A stretch of DNA of 64,000 nt, from contig NZ_BNEB01000005.1 of assembly GCF_016860545.1 (NCBI RefSeq), positions 2,976,001 through 3,040,000 on the forward strand, in the 5' to 3' direction. Positions 16,662-25,557 of the stretch are shown in pieces. Below the pieces are notes generated by a model. The model did no database searches. It was not told where the DNA came from and was given only the letters and a program-made list of their open reading frames with translations. Both the position numbers and the translations under genes were made by a program. Source of the DNA: Streptomyces asoensis (GTDB lineage: Bacteria > Actinomycetota > Actinomycetes > Streptomycetales > Streptomycetaceae). How positions within the stretch are numbered: position 1 is the first letter of the stretch; each line of letters begins with the position of its first letter.

Positions 16662-17402
16662 TCACGCCTTCAGCGTGTCCTTCCGGTACAGCCAGGCCGC
16701 GCCGCCCGTGAACAGGGCGAAGGAGACGGCCAGGATGACGATGTCCTGGGCGTGCGGGGCCCGACTCTGTTCGATGGACTGGCCCAGGGCAGCGTACGCG
16801 TGCGTCGGCACCCACCTGGCCACGTCCTGCAACCAGGCCGGGAAGGTCGTCGTCGGCATCCACAGGCCGCCGAGGATCGACAGGCCGAAGTAGGTGATCA
16901 TCGTGATCGGGCGGACCGCGTCCCCGGTCGCGAGGTAGCCGATCGCCACGCCCAGGGCGGCGAAGACGAGGCTGCCGGCCCAGATCGCGCCGGTCAGGGC
17001 GGCCCACTGCCAGGCGTCGAGCCGGACGTCCTTCACGGCCGCGGCAACGGCGAAGACGACGACGATCGAGGGCAGGCTGACCACGGCCGCGCTCGCGGTC
17101 TTGGCGAGGACGTAGCCGCGGCCCGGGAGCGTGGTCAGGCGCAACTGCCTGACCCAGCCGCTCTGGCGCTCCTTGGCGATGCGTTCGCTGTTGCCCATCA
17201 GGACGGCCGTGAGCGCGCCGAAGGAGGCCATCGAGACCATCATGTACGTGGGCAGGGTCAGGCCCGTGCCGTCGACCTTCTCCGTGGCGGAGGCGCTGCC
17301 CGCGATGAGCAGGAACAGGACCGACGGGTAGATCACCGAGAAGAACAGGAACTTGCGGTTGCGCAGGGCGCGGGTGAGTTCCAGCTTGATCAGGCCGTTC
17401 AC
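16662..17402 (-). CDS. ABC-2 type exporter permease
   Basis: This 246-residue protein has six predicted membrane segments of the ABC2_membrane family (for example FLFFSVIYPSVLFLLIAG near the N-terminus and ITYFGLSILGGLWMP in the second half). It starts at a GTG overlapping the ATPase stop (GTGA), so the half-transporter is made in step with its ATPase. Likely exports a lipophilic compound, drug or peptide; the actual substrate cannot be read from the sequence. Confidence 0.9.
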   Translation of the reverse strand: MNGLIKLELTRALRNRKFLFFSVIYPSVLFLLIAGSASATEKVDGTGLTLPTYMMVSMASFGALTAVLMGNSERIAKERQSGWVRQLRLTTLPGRGYVLAKTASAAVVSLPSIVVVFAVAAAVKDVRLDAWQWAALTGAIWAGSLVFAALGVAIGYLATGDAVRPITMITYFGLSILGGLWMPTTTFPAWLQDVARWVPTHAYAALGQSIEQSRAPHAQDIVILAVSFALFTGGAAWLYRKDTLKA

Positions 17403-18334
17403 TCGGACTTCGCCTCCTCGGCGGTGGTGAGGGCGACGAAGGCCTGCTCCAGGCCCAGCCCGGCGACCTCGAGGTTGCGGGGGTAGAGGCCGAGGCCGTA
17501 GACCGCGTGGACGGTGGCGTCGGCGTCGGTGGACTGGATGCGGACGGTGCGGCCGGCGCCCGAGGCGGCGGTGCCGCCGGACAGGGTCAGGGCGGTGACG
17601 AACGGCAGGGCGCGCAGCGCGGCCTCGTCGAGGTCGCCCTCCAGGTCGAAGGCGATCCGGCGGGCGCCCGCCTTCGCCTTGATCTCGGCCGCCGTGCCGT
17701 CGGCCAGCAGTCCTCCCCGGTGCAGGACCAGCACCCGGTCGGCTATCGCGTCGGCCTCTTCGAGGTAGTGGGTGGCGAACAGGACCGTGCGGCCCTGGTC
17801 GGCCTGCTCGCGCATGGTGGCCCAGAAGGCCTGCCGGGTGGTGACGTCCATGCCGGTGGTCGGCTCGTCCAGGACGATCAGGTCGCTGTCGCCGGCGGTG
17901 GCGAGGGCGAACCGGACCCGCTGGGCCTGGCCGCCGGAGAGCTTGTCGACCTTGCGGTCGGCGATCTGGGCGATGCCGGCGCGGGCCAGCACGTCGGCGG
18001 GCCGGTACGGCCGCGGGTGGAGACCGCAGGCCAGGCCCACCAGTTCGGCGACCGTGACCTCGTCCATCAGCCCGCCGCTCTGGAGCATCGCGCCGACCCG
18101 GCCGGCGACGATCGCCTCGCGCGGGCCGGTGCCGAAGACGCGGACCGTGCCGCTGTCCGGCTGCTTCAGGCCGAGGAGCAGGTCGAGGGTGGTCGACTTG
18201 CCCGCCCCGTTGGGCCCCAGCAGCGCCACGGTCTCCCCCGGGCGCAGGGACAGCGTCAGGCCGTTCACCGCCCGTACGTCCCCGAACCTCTTGCTCACCT
18301 GGTCGAACCCGACCACCGGTGCTGTCGTCGTCAT
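17399..18334 (-). CDS. ABC exporter ATP-binding protein (DrrA-like)
   Basis: The 311-residue protein carries Walker A GPNGAGKST (40-48), signature LSGGQ (132-136), Walker B LIVLDEP (152-158) and the switch His in FATHYLEEAD. The C-terminal 90 residues form the regulatory extension seen in drug-exporter ATPases such as DrrA. First gene of the four-gene operon; energises the adjacent permease. No promoter elements could be assigned in the 90 bases upstream. Confidence 0.92.
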   Translation of the reverse strand: MTTTAPVVGFDQVSKRFGDVRAVNGLTLSLRPGETVALLGPNGAGKSTTLDLLLGLKQPDSGTVRVFGTGPREAIVAGRVGAMLQSGGLMDEVTVAELVGLACGLHPRPYRPADVLARAGIAQIADRKVDKLSGGQAQRVRFALATAGDSDLIVLDEPTTGMDVTTRQAFWATMREQADQGRTVLFATHYLEEADAIADRVLVLHRGGLLADGTAAEIKAKAGARRIAFDLEGDLDEAALRALPFVTALTLSGGTAASGAGRTVRIQSTDADATVHAVYGLGLYPRNLEVAGLGLEQAFVALTTAEEAKSE

Positions 18335-18424
18335 ACGGCGATCCTCGCCCGGGCGGACGGGCGGACGGCAGTGTCTGCCGTCCTCGGTGCCGCATGACAG
18401 ATGTCATGCGGCACCGCCGCCGGA

Positions 18425-20896
18425 TCAGCTCGGGTCGGTGTCGATGACCCCGGTCCGCTCGGTCGTGCTCGTCAGGGCCGGGCGCAGGGCGCCGATGACG
18501 TCCTGGACCGTGACGGCCGTCTTCTGACCGGTGCCGCGGGTGATCAGCACCCCGTTGAAGGTGCCGCCGTACAGCTCCGTCAGCGCGGCCTGGTCGTAGC
18601 TCTCGACGAGCTTGCCGTTGACCGGCTTGACCTGGAGGAACTTCCACAGGGAGTTCTTCGGGCTGAAGGAGACCGCGTGCGCCGCGTCGGTCATGACGGT
18701 CACCTTGCCGGACATGGCCGGTTCGGCGAACTCCTTCATCATCCGGTCGACCTCCGCCTTCGAGATCGTCGGCTGCTTCTCGGTGGTCGGGACCGTGACC
18801 GCGCTGGTCGTGCCCGTCTCCACCTGGGTGCGGTAGGCGTCGACGACGGCGTTCTGTGCCTTCGCCGCGTCGATGCCCTTGCCCGCCTTGCCGTAGACGG
18901 CGACGGCCTTGCCGGACTCGAACTTGATCGTGCCGTCGGTGGCCGAACCGGAGCCGCCCGCGGCGGTCTCCAGGGCAGCCTGGAGCTTCTCCTCGTCGAC
19001 CGGCATCGCGGGCTCGACCTCGCGGTGCTGCCCGAACAGCGAGCCGATCACGGAGACCGGGTTGTAGTCGCTCTCGGCGGCGGCGTCGACCGTGGCCTGC
19101 ATGTCGAACTGGAGGCCCGCCTGGTCGGGCTTGAGGGTGACGGTGTCGCCGTCGACCGACAGCTTCAGCGGCTGCGTGACCCGCTTGCCGAAGGCGTCCT
19201 CGAGCTTCTTGACGGCGTCGTCGTTGGTGCCGCCGCCGACCTCGACCCCGAGCACGGTGGTGCCCTTGGGCACGTCGGAGTGGTTCATCAGCAGGCCCGC
19301 GCCGTAAAGGCCGACGCCCGCGACGACCACCAGACCGCCCAGCAGGGGCAGCTTGCTGCGGCCCTTCTTCTTCGCCTTCTTGGCGTTGCGCGCCTCGCCA
19401 GCGGGCTTGCTCTGCGGTGCCGGCTCCGGCCCCTTCGGCGGGGTGTTCGGCAGCGGTCCGTCGGTGCGCGGGCCGCCGGGCACGACGGGGATGCCGCTGG
19501 TGACGGTGTGTCCGGAGACGTTGTCGACGGGACGGCCGCCGTAGCCGCCCGCGCCCGGTCCGGGGGCGGGCTTCTGCGGGGTGAGGATCGCGGTGTCGTC
19601 GCTCAGGCCGCCGCCGGGCAGCCGACCGGTGGCGGGACCGGACCCCGCGCCACGCGGACCGCCGGGACCGTTCGGACCACCGGGGCCGCCGGGACCGTTC
19701 GGAGCACCGGGCGCCCGGGTCGCGCCGGGACCGCCCGGAGCACCGGGGGGCCGCGTCACGCCGGGCGCGCCGGCCGCGCCGTACGGGCCGCCGTTCACCG
19801 GGGGCACGATCGGGCCGTCGCCCGTGACGGGACCGCCGGTCGGGCCCGCGGGACCGCCCTGCGGGCCACCGCGGCCGCCGGGACCACCCGGACCGCCGGG
19901 GCCGTCGGGACCGTTGAAGTCGTAGGAGCCGCCGGGGCCGGCCGGCAGGCCCGGCTGACCGCCCCGCACGCCCTGGCCGGGGCCGCCGTCGGGGGCTCCG
20001 TGGCCGTTCTGCCCGTCCGAGAAGTACGGCAGGTCGTCGCGGCGCGGCTCGGCACCGCCGGTGCCCTGCGCGGTGCCCTGGCCCTGCGCCGGACCCTGGC
20101 CCTGGCCGGGGCGCGGGCCGTTGCCGAGCGGGCCCGCGGCGAGCGCCTCGGTCACGTCGAACGAGCCCGTGCCGCCGCCGTGTCCGGGAGCCACCGGACC
20201 GCCCGTGGCTCCACCGGGGATCCCGGCGCCGTTGGTGCCGCCGGGGCGGCTGCCCCCGGGCACGCTCATGGAGCCGACCACACCGCCGGGACGCCCGCCC
20301 GCCTGCCGCGGGCCGCCGGGCGCACCGGCACCCGGGCCCGCGCCGGTCGGGGCACCCGGCCCCGCCGCGCCGGCGGGCGGACCCGCGGGTGCGCCGGTAC
20401 CGGCGGCCGAACCGCCCGGGAGTCCCGCGCCGTTGGAGGCGCCGCCGCCCGGAGCGCCCTTGGCGGGAGCGGACTTGCGTGGCGCGAACCAGTCGCTCGT
20501 CTTCTCCTCGGCGGCGGGGCCGGGTTCGGCGGGCAGCTCGAACGAGCCGGTGTCGGACGAGGAGGGTCCCGCGGCGACCGCGGGAGGCGCCTGCCGGTCC
20601 TCGGCACCGGTGCGGGTACCGCCGTCGGAGGTGTCGCCGCCGCCGGAGGCCTCGGTCTCGGCGACGGGTTTACGCACCACGACCGGCGGAATGGGCCGCG
20701 AACCGGGGATGTTGATGCGGATCCGGGTCGTCAGCGTGGTCTCGGTCTTGCGTTCCTCCGGCTGTGCGGACGAACGGCCCGCGTCCGCGCCGCCGTCGGA
20801 CACCACGGGGGTGCCGTACGGCGGTGTGCCCGAGGGGTATGCGGCTCCGCCGCGCCCGTTGGGCCCGGAGGACGGACTGTCAGTTTCACGGCTCAA
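18425..20896 (-). CDS. Membrane-anchored YoaR/peptidoglycan-binding protein with collagen-like cytoplasmic region
   Basis: This 823-residue protein has about 500 residues of Gly/Pro-rich sequence in the first part, including collagen-like G-x-P/G-P-x runs at about 325-425 and shorter TGSFELP/TGSFDVTEA motifs. Then come a Lys-rich stop-transfer (505-515), one membrane helix (516-537) and an extracellular part. The latter begins GTTVLGVEVGG and contains two YoaR-type putative peptidoglycan-binding repeats (about 548-640 and 690-800). With this topology the long Gly/Pro region is cytoplasmic. TTG at 20896 follows GGAG eight bases upstream; a longer frame to 21013 has no site. Comparable Streptomyces proteins lie next to mshB. 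A function in cell-wall sensing or assembly is inferred. Confidence 0.78.
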   Translation of the reverse strand: MSRETDSPSSGPNGRGGAAYPSGTPPYGTPVVSDGGADAGRSSAQPEERKTETTLTTRIRINIPGSRPIPPVVVRKPVAETEASGGGDTSDGGTRTGAEDRQAPPAVAAGPSSSDTGSFELPAEPGPAAEEKTSDWFAPRKSAPAKGAPGGGASNGAGLPGGSAAGTGAPAGPPAGAAGPGAPTGAGPGAGAPGGPRQAGGRPGGVVGSMSVPGGSRPGGTNGAGIPGGATGGPVAPGHGGGTGSFDVTEALAAGPLGNGPRPGQGQGPAQGQGTAQGTGGAEPRRDDLPYFSDGQNGHGAPDGGPGQGVRGGQPGLPAGPGGSYDFNGPDGPGGPGGPGGRGGPQGGPAGPTGGPVTGDGPIVPPVNGGPYGAAGAPGVTRPPGAPGGPGATRAPGAPNGPGGPGGPNGPGGPRGAGSGPATGRLPGGGLSDDTAILTPQKPAPGPGAGGYGGRPVDNVSGHTVTSGIPVVPGGPRTDGPLPNTPPKGPEPAPQSKPAGEARNAKKAKKKGRSKLPLLGGLVVVAGVGLYGAGLLMNHSDVPKGTTVLGVEVGGGTNDDAVKKLEDAFGKRVTQPLKLSVDGDTVTLKPDQAGLQFDMQATVDAAAESDYNPVSVIGSLFGQHREVEPAMPVDEEKLQAALETAAGGSGSATDGTIKFESGKAVAVYGKAGKGIDAAKAQNAVVDAYRTQVETGTTSAVTVPTTEKQPTISKAEVDRMMKEFAEPAMSGKVTVMTDAAHAVSFSPKNSLWKFLQVKPVNGKLVESYDQAALTELYGGTFNGVLITRGTGQKTAVTVQDVIGALRPALTSTTERTGVIDTDPS

Positions 20897-21049
20897 GGCA
20901 GGTTCTCCAGGTTGGCTCCGCCGCCCGCACGGCCTCACGGGCAGCTCGGCGGCGCGCACCACCATACTGGCCACTTCTGGCCCGTATCCCACGACCGCCG
21001 GGGAAACCCACACGGGACTCCCACCGGCACCCCAGGGTGAAGTGGTACG

Positions 21050-21460
21050 TCACTTCCCAAGTCGGACGTCGTCGCCGACCGGTTGCCGTCCCGAACCAAT
21101 GGTGGCGCAGATCACAGCAAGGGCCATGCCACCGAGCAGGAAGAGATAGGAACCGCCTCCCGCGCCGAAGAGGAAATCGCCCTCGGGACGGGCGGCGGTG
21201 CTCACGATGACGGCGACCATCCACCCGGCGGCGGGCGCGACGGCCCCCGCGCGGCTGCCCAGGGCCCTGGCTCCGCCGAGGAAGAGTCCGGCGGCGCCCG
21301 CGAGCGCGAGGAGCAGCCCGCCGGGGAACCAGCCGGCCTGGACGAGCGCCCCGGCGACACCGGTGACGGCCCCGAGCAGCAGCAGCCCCGCACAGGCGGC
21401 GATCCGCCCGGCGGAGGGCAGCCGCAGGGGCTGGGCGAGCATGGAACCGCGGTCGGACAT
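21050..21460 (-). CDS. Small four-helix membrane protein (DUF6113-like)
   Basis: This 136-residue protein has four hydrophobic segments (about 19-42, 46-64, 74-90, 103-122) and a short hydrophilic tail. Its ATG at 21460 overlaps the mshB stop as TGATG, so it is translated with mshB. Rv1171, also a small membrane protein, follows mshB in M. tuberculosis. No catalytic motif is visible; role unknown. Confidence 0.78.
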   Translation of the reverse strand: MSDRGSMLAQPLRLPSAGRIAACAGLLLLGAVTGVAGALVQAGWFPGGLLLALAGAAGLFLGGARALGSRAGAVAPAAGWMVAVIVSTAARPEGDFLFGAGGGSYLFLLGGMALAVICATIGSGRQPVGDDVRLGK

Positions 21461-22374
21461 CACGCCACCTCCGTCGCGTCGTCGGTGCCGGCGAACAGGT
21501 CGTTCTCCCTCTTCCCGACGGGCTCCCCACGGACGAGTTCGTAGTACTCGGTCGGGAACAGGGGCTGCGCGAGCTCGTTGGACAGGGCGAAGTAGCGCTC
21601 GCCGGGAGCGACTTCGACCTGGGTGGCGTGCGCGCGCATCGCGGCGGCCTTGGCGGCGGCGCAGCGGGGGCCGCCGTCGATCTCCGCGGTGATCCGGCCG
21701 TCGTCCACCACGCCCGGCACGTCGGTGACGACGGCGCTCTTGTCGAAGGGCAGCCCGGGCAGCTCCTCGCGCAGCCGTACGAAGGCGGCTCCGACGACCG
21801 AGCGCGGGGCGCGGTTGACGTACACCTTGGGGATGCGCCATCCGGCGTCCTCGGCCAGCTCCACCGCGCGCATCGCGACCCGGTGGGCCTGGATGTGGTC
21901 GGGGTGGCCGTAGCCGCCGTCCTCGTCGTAGGTGACGAGGACCTGGGGCCGCACCTCCAGGACGACCTCGGCGAGCAACGCCGCGGCCTCGTCGACGTCG
22001 GCCTGCCAGAAGGAGCCGGGGTCGTCGTTGTCGGGGAGGCCCATCATCCCGGAGTCGCCGTAGCGGCCGGCGCCGCCGAGCAGGCGGAAGTCCTCGACGC
22101 CGAGTTCGGCCATGGCGGCGGCCAGTTCGTGCCGCCGGTGCTCCCCGAGGGCGGAGCCAGTGAGGTGACGCAGCTGCGGCGGGATGACCTCGCCGCGTTC
22201 ACCGAGGGTGCAGGTGACCAGCGTCACCCGGGCACCCTCGGCCGCGTACCTGGCCATGGTCGCGCCGTTGTTGATCGACTCGTCGTCCGGGTGGGCGTGC
22301 ACCAGCAGCAGACGCCGAGCGGAGCGAGGTGGGGGTCCCCCCGGCCGGAGGTCGGGGGACGGATGTTCCGTCAT
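21460..22374 (-). CDS. mshB: N-acetyl-1-D-myo-inositol-2-amino-2-deoxy-alpha-D-glucopyranoside deacetylase
   Basis: This 304-residue zinc deacetylase carries out the second step of mycothiol synthesis, removing acetate from GlcNAc-inositol. The PIG-L/LmbE motif AHPDDE (27-32) and GYGHPDHIQAH supply the metal ligands, and the C-terminal PTEYYELV stretch is typical. ATG at 22374 is chosen; the frame extends to 22413 without conserved sequence. Residues about 5-15 are encoded by a dispersed GC-rich element (22331-22360), so the N-terminal dozen residues may be strain-specific. Coupled to the membrane protein downstream. Confidence 0.92.
   Translation of the reverse strand: MTEHPSPDLRPGGPPPRSARRLLLVHAHPDDESINNGATMARYAAEGARVTLVTCTLGERGEVIPPQLRHLTGSALGEHRRHELAAAMAELGVEDFRLLGGAGRYGDSGMMGLPDNDDPGSFWQADVDEAAALLAEVVLEVRPQVLVTYDEDGGYGHPDHIQAHRVAMRAVELAEDAGWRIPKVYVNRAPRSVVGAAFVRLREELPGLPFDKSAVVTDVPGVVDDGRITAEIDGGPRCAAAKAAAMRAHATQVEVAPGERYFALSNELAQPLFPTEYYELVRGEPVGKRENDLFAGTDDATEVA
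22331..22360. repeat. Dispersed GC-rich palindromic element, copy 1
   Basis: The core gggggtccccccggccgg, followed by aggtcgggggac, forms a hairpin (gtccccc / gggggac). It lies inside the start of mshB in frame. A second copy with the same core interrupts the Sdh flavoprotein gene at 60671-60700. Confidence 0.7.
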
Positions 22375-22428
22375 GGTGCCAACCCTACGAGGCGACGTCC
22401 TTCCACCGGTCATCCACCCGCCCGCCCG

Positions 22429-22830
22429 TCACCCCTGGTCGTCGATCAGGTCGACGTCGTGCGCAGTCTCGTTGCGTCGCCGCACGATCTCCAGATAGCG
22501 ACTGCGAAGGCTCTTCTCGTTCAGCAAAGTGAACCCTTGGCCCCGGGATGTCGGAGGGCCCGAGGCGCAAGCTTGTCGCGCAGGTGCTCCACTACGGCTC
22601 CCGGCAGAGTGACCTCACTTCGCTACACGGCTTCAATCCTTTGCAGCAGCAAGTCGCAACAGCCGCGGGTAACCCCGCAGAACTCTCCGTCACGATCTCG
22701 ACGAGCACGATCCCCGAGCCGAGCCTGGTACGTACGAGCACGATGTCCTCAGCACGCCCCTGGGCCCGACCCTCGTCACGGATCTCTTCGGAGATGTACG
22801 ACTTGTAGAAGGATGAGGGAGGCCCACCAC
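22429..22830 (-). pseudogene. Degenerate remnants of Rpn-type nuclease and HEPN-type genes
   Basis: No intact gene fits the 515 bases between mshB and the next gene, but two decayed pieces are readable on the minus strand. At about 22830-22740 the translation gives SFYKSYISEEIRDEGRAQGRA, resembling the charged EGRAEGR linker near the end of Rpn-family PD-(D/E)xK proteins; the frame then loses similarity. At about 22600-22429 two frames that join with one shift near 22530 give VEHLRDKLAPRALRHPGAKG and then LNEKSLRSRYLEIVRRRNE, ending at a stop at 22429-22431. RNETAH fits the R-x4-H motif of HEPN ribonuclease domains. Both assignments are tentative and no 5' ends are present. Confidence 0.35.
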
Positions 22831-22889
22831 TGCGGACCGATGGGCACGGGCTGTGCGGCCCACTCGGCGTTTTCCTTGCTTGTGGGGTC

Positions 22890-23759
22890 TCAGAGAGCCG
22901 CCGCCGACCGCTCCCGGCAGTCGCGGCAGCGGGTGCCCGGCTCGGGTGAGCGGATGCCGCGGTCACAGCCGTCGCAGTTCCGCATCCGGTGCGGGACAAC
23001 CGACGATGGTGCCACGGGCGCACGCAGCGGTGGCGGTGGTGGCAGCAGGGCTGTGAGCCGGTGGGCCAGAAGGGCGGCGGGACGGCGGAGGCCTTCGGGC
23101 GGAAGGTCGGCCGTGAGGGCCTGGCGGACGGCGTCGGAGGAGACGTCCCGCTCCAGCCAGGCGGCGACGCCGGGAGCGAGATGGGCCGTGTCGCAGGCGG
23201 AGAGGAGGAGGCGGGGGTCGTGACGGCGCAGGCGGCCGAGGACGTCCTCGGCCGCCCGGAGAAGCGCAGGGGCGGGATAGGCCGGACGGGGTACGGCAGG
23301 CAGGGACTTGCGCGGTGTGCGCCTCTTCGGCTGGGCGGGGGAGTCCGCGGCATGGCCATGGCCGGAGGCGGCGACCGTCCGGCGGTGACGACCGGGCTGG
23401 TTGCAGGAGACCGTGCGGGTGACGATCCGGCCGCCCGGGATTCGGGAGCGTTCTCGGCGCAGGTAGCCGTGGGACTCCAGTTCGCGCAGGGCGGCGGCAA
23501 TACGGGTGGCGCCCTCCGGGAAGCGGGCCGTGAGGGACTTGATGTCGACGCGTGCGCCCTTCGGCAGCGACTGGATGTGCACGCCCAGCCCGATCGCCAG
23601 GAGCGACAGCTCCCGGTGCTGGGCGAGGTGGTTGCCGATCACCGTGAAGCGGGTGGTGTGACGGGCGTTGTCGTGGGTGAGTCCGCCCACATGGGGGTGG
23701 TTTTTGCCCGCATTACGGGACTCGGGGCGTGGGGTCGCGCTAGGGTCTTGGGTGTCCAT
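22890..23759 (-). CDS. Winged-helix DNA-binding protein with C-terminal zinc ribbon
   Basis: The protein has 289 residues. The first half contains a helix-turn-helix of the MarR/replication-initiator kind: FTVIGNHLAQHRELSLLAIGLG, then LPKGARVDIKSLTARFPEG and the wing ALRELESHGYLRRERSR (about 50-125). A Pro/Ala-rich linker and a second helical region follow, and the last 35 residues hold CDGC and CRDC, a four-Cys zinc ribbon. ATG at 23759 has gagg seven bases upstream. I recognise this as a recurrent Streptomyces accessory-gene family, often near mobile or toxin-like genes, but its targets are unknown. It lies immediately upstream of the decayed gene fragments on the same strand. Confidence 0.7.
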   Translation of the reverse strand: MDTQDPSATPRPESRNAGKNHPHVGGLTHDNARHTTRFTVIGNHLAQHRELSLLAIGLGVHIQSLPKGARVDIKSLTARFPEGATRIAAALRELESHGYLRRERSRIPGGRIVTRTVSCNQPGRHRRTVAASGHGHAADSPAQPKRRTPRKSLPAVPRPAYPAPALLRAAEDVLGRLRRHDPRLLLSACDTAHLAPGVAAWLERDVSSDAVRQALTADLPPEGLRRPAALLAHRLTALLPPPPPLRAPVAPSSVVPHRMRNCDGCDRGIRSPEPGTRCRDCRERSAAAL

Positions 23760-24095
23760 CGGGAAGCCTCTTCTTCCTCGGTGGTCAGGCCCTCGCACTG
23801 GGATTGCAGTCCCGGCGGGGGCCGTCGCATGTCTGGGGTCGTGGTGTCGCGTTGGGTTCCGCATCGGGGTCCCTGCGTTGCGCTGAGCGTAAGGCAGGCA
23901 ACCCGTCACGAATCCAGCCGAGTTGGGCATATTCACTCGCGGGAGTGAGTTTGCTCGACGGGCGGGAGGGGTGGGGCTTGGTCGGGTTCCTTCTCCGGCG
24001 TCGTGGTCCTTTGGAATGAGCGCCACTTGCCCCGAAGCCTGAGAATCCGGGTTCCGGTGACGGACGCGCGTCGCCCCGTCCGGGGCTTCTGGCGG
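23760..24095. other. Intergenic region in the accessory island
   Basis: These 336 bases lie between two minus-strand genes. No frame here has convincing codon use. A perfect 6-bp inverted repeat, tcactcgcgggagtga (23933-23948), lies about 175 bases upstream of the winged-helix gene start and could be its operator, but nothing links the two beyond position. Confidence 0.3.
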
Positions 24096-24557
24096 TCAGG
24101 AGCCGTGGCGGCCCTGAACGTCATCCGGCGGAAGTGCGACCTCGGCCCACACCGTCTTGCGCGGGCGCAGTTCCGGGCCCCAGCCCCACCGGTCGGCGAG
24201 CGCCTCGACCAGGAACAGCCCGCGGCCGGACTCTGATTCGGCGTCCGGGCCCGGATGCCGTGGCCGGGGCGGGCGATCCCCCGCCGTGTCGGTCACTTCG
24301 ATGCGGAGCGTGTGCGCGATGACGTAGAGCGTGAGCCTGAAGTCCCGGCCCGCCACGCGCCCATGGGTCACCGCGTTCGCCGCGAGTTCGGCGACGATCT
24401 GGCCGGCCGGGTCCACCGGCACGCCCCAGGAGCGCAGTTGCTCGGCGGTCAGCAGACGCGCGAGGCGTGCTCCGCGAGGAGTGGGAGACAACCGCACGCT
24501 GAAGTTGCGGAAGTGCTGGCCGGGCCGGGTCCCGGCGGAGACGGATTCCTGGATCAC
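24096..24557 (-). CDS. HATPase_c_2 anti-sigma-factor-like ATP-binding protein
   Basis: This 153-residue protein has a GHKL fold like the SpoIIAB/RsbW kinases: the N box ELAANAVTHG (about 57-66), the G1 box TDTAGDRPP and the G2 region SGRGLFLVEALADRWG. Stand-alone proteins of this type are numerous in Streptomyces; some act as anti-sigma kinases, many pair with XRE-DUF397 modules. It diverges from the XRE gene across 121 bases, which is the normal arrangement. No sigma or anti-anti-sigma gene is nearby. Confidence 0.88.
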   Translation of the reverse strand: MIQESVSAGTRPGQHFRNFSVRLSPTPRGARLARLLTAEQLRSWGVPVDPAGQIVAELAANAVTHGRVAGRDFRLTLYVIAHTLRIEVTDTAGDRPPRPRHPGPDAESESGRGLFLVEALADRWGWGPELRPRKTVWAEVALPPDDVQGRHGS

Positions 24558-24678
24558 GTGACTCAGAGTGGCCGCTCCCGCTTACCGTGAACAGTGATGG
24601 AGCCGTTGCGTACGGTGACTGTCCGGGCGTTGTCCGGTCGTGTCCGGACTGTCGGTCCGGGTGACGGAGGGGTGCGGA

Positions 24679-25557
24679 ATGACGCAGGTGAACGGCAAGC
24701 CGGTCCAGCTCAAGGAGGAGACGGACGAACCGGGTTGGGAAGTGGACCCGGACGACGAGTGGGGCACCGCCGTCGTGGAGACGGTGGGACGACAGCTGAA
24801 ACTGCGGCGAGAGGCCGTGGGGATGCGCGCGGCCGACTTCGGGTTGGCGGTCGGGTACGGCGAGGACCTGGTCTACAAGATCGAGAGCGGCAAGCGGATC
24901 CCCCGCCCCGAGTACCTGGACAAGGCCGACAGGGTGTTGGGGGCGGGCGGGCTGCTCTCGGCGATGAAGGAGGACGTGAAGAGGGTCCGGTATCCGAAGA
25001 AGGTGCGGGATCTGGCGGCCATGGAAGCAAGGGCGGTCGAGATCGGGGTGTACGAGTGCAACAACATTCATGGGCTGTTGCAGACTCCCGAGCACGCACG
25101 CGCCTTGCTGGAATCTTGGCAGCCCGCCTACACGCCGGAAGATGTGGAGCGGCTGGTTGCGGCTCGCATGGCACGGCAATCCGTCTTCGAGCGGTCACCT
25201 GCGCCCGCACTGGGCTTCGTCCTGGAAGAGTCGACGCTGCGCCGCAACGTTGGGGGCACAATGGTGAGGCGACAGCAGTTCGAACGCCTGCTACAGGTAG
25301 GGCGGTTGAACAACGTGACGCTTCAGGTGATGCCGATGGACAGCGGGGCACACCCTGGCCTCAGCGGCAGGATCGAGCTGCTGAAGTTCGAGGACGGCAC
25401 AGGAGTAGGCCGTTCCGACGGGGCCTTCAGTGGCCGTCCGACAACCGACCTGAGGCAGCTCCGCATCCTTGAGCTGCGGTACGGCACCATCCGGGCGCAG
25501 GCTCTCCGCCCAGGGGAGTCGCTGATCCTCATCGAGAAACTGCTGGGAGAGACATGA
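24679..25557 (+). CDS. XRE-family regulator with DUF5753 (WhiJ-like)
   Basis: This 292-residue protein has an N-terminal helix-turn-helix (about 38-90, GRQLKLRREAVGMRAADFG, then YGEDLVYKIESGKRIP) followed by the DUF5753 sensor-like domain (about 105-285, with EARAVEIGVYECNNIHGLLQ and TLQVMPMDSGAHPGLSG). This is the architecture of WhiJ and its many Streptomyces paralogues, which act with a small DUF397 partner in developmental or antibiotic control. ATG at 24679 follows ggagggg. The next gene overlaps its stop as ATGA, a strong sign that the two products work together. Confidence 0.92.
   Translation: MTQVNGKPVQLKEETDEPGWEVDPDDEWGTAVVETVGRQLKLRREAVGMRAADFGLAVGYGEDLVYKIESGKRIPRPEYLDKADRVLGAGGLLSAMKEDVKRVRYPKKVRDLAAMEARAVEIGVYECNNIHGLLQTPEHARALLESWQPAYTPEDVERLVAARMARQSVFERSPAPALGFVLEESTLRRNVGGTMVRRQQFERLLQVGRLNNVTLQVMPMDSGAHPGLSGRIELLKFEDGTGVGRSDGAFSGRPTTDLRQLRILELRYGTIRAQALRPGESLILIEKLLGET

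Noticed and set aside
19600..20450. Possible CRISPR-like or satellite array from repeated ccgccggg-type units
   Set aside because: The periodicity is the codon pattern of Gly-Pro repeats in a single frame; there are no constant repeats with unique spacers.
18401..21040. 879-codon plus-strand frame opposite the collagen-like protein gene
   Set aside because: High GC leaves long antisense frames open; its Arg/Ala/Gly content is typical of shadows, and the minus strand has clear domains.
24003..24236. 77-codon plus-strand frame overlapping the HATPase gene
   Set aside because: It is antisense to the conserved C-terminus of the HATPase protein and has no recognisable sequence.
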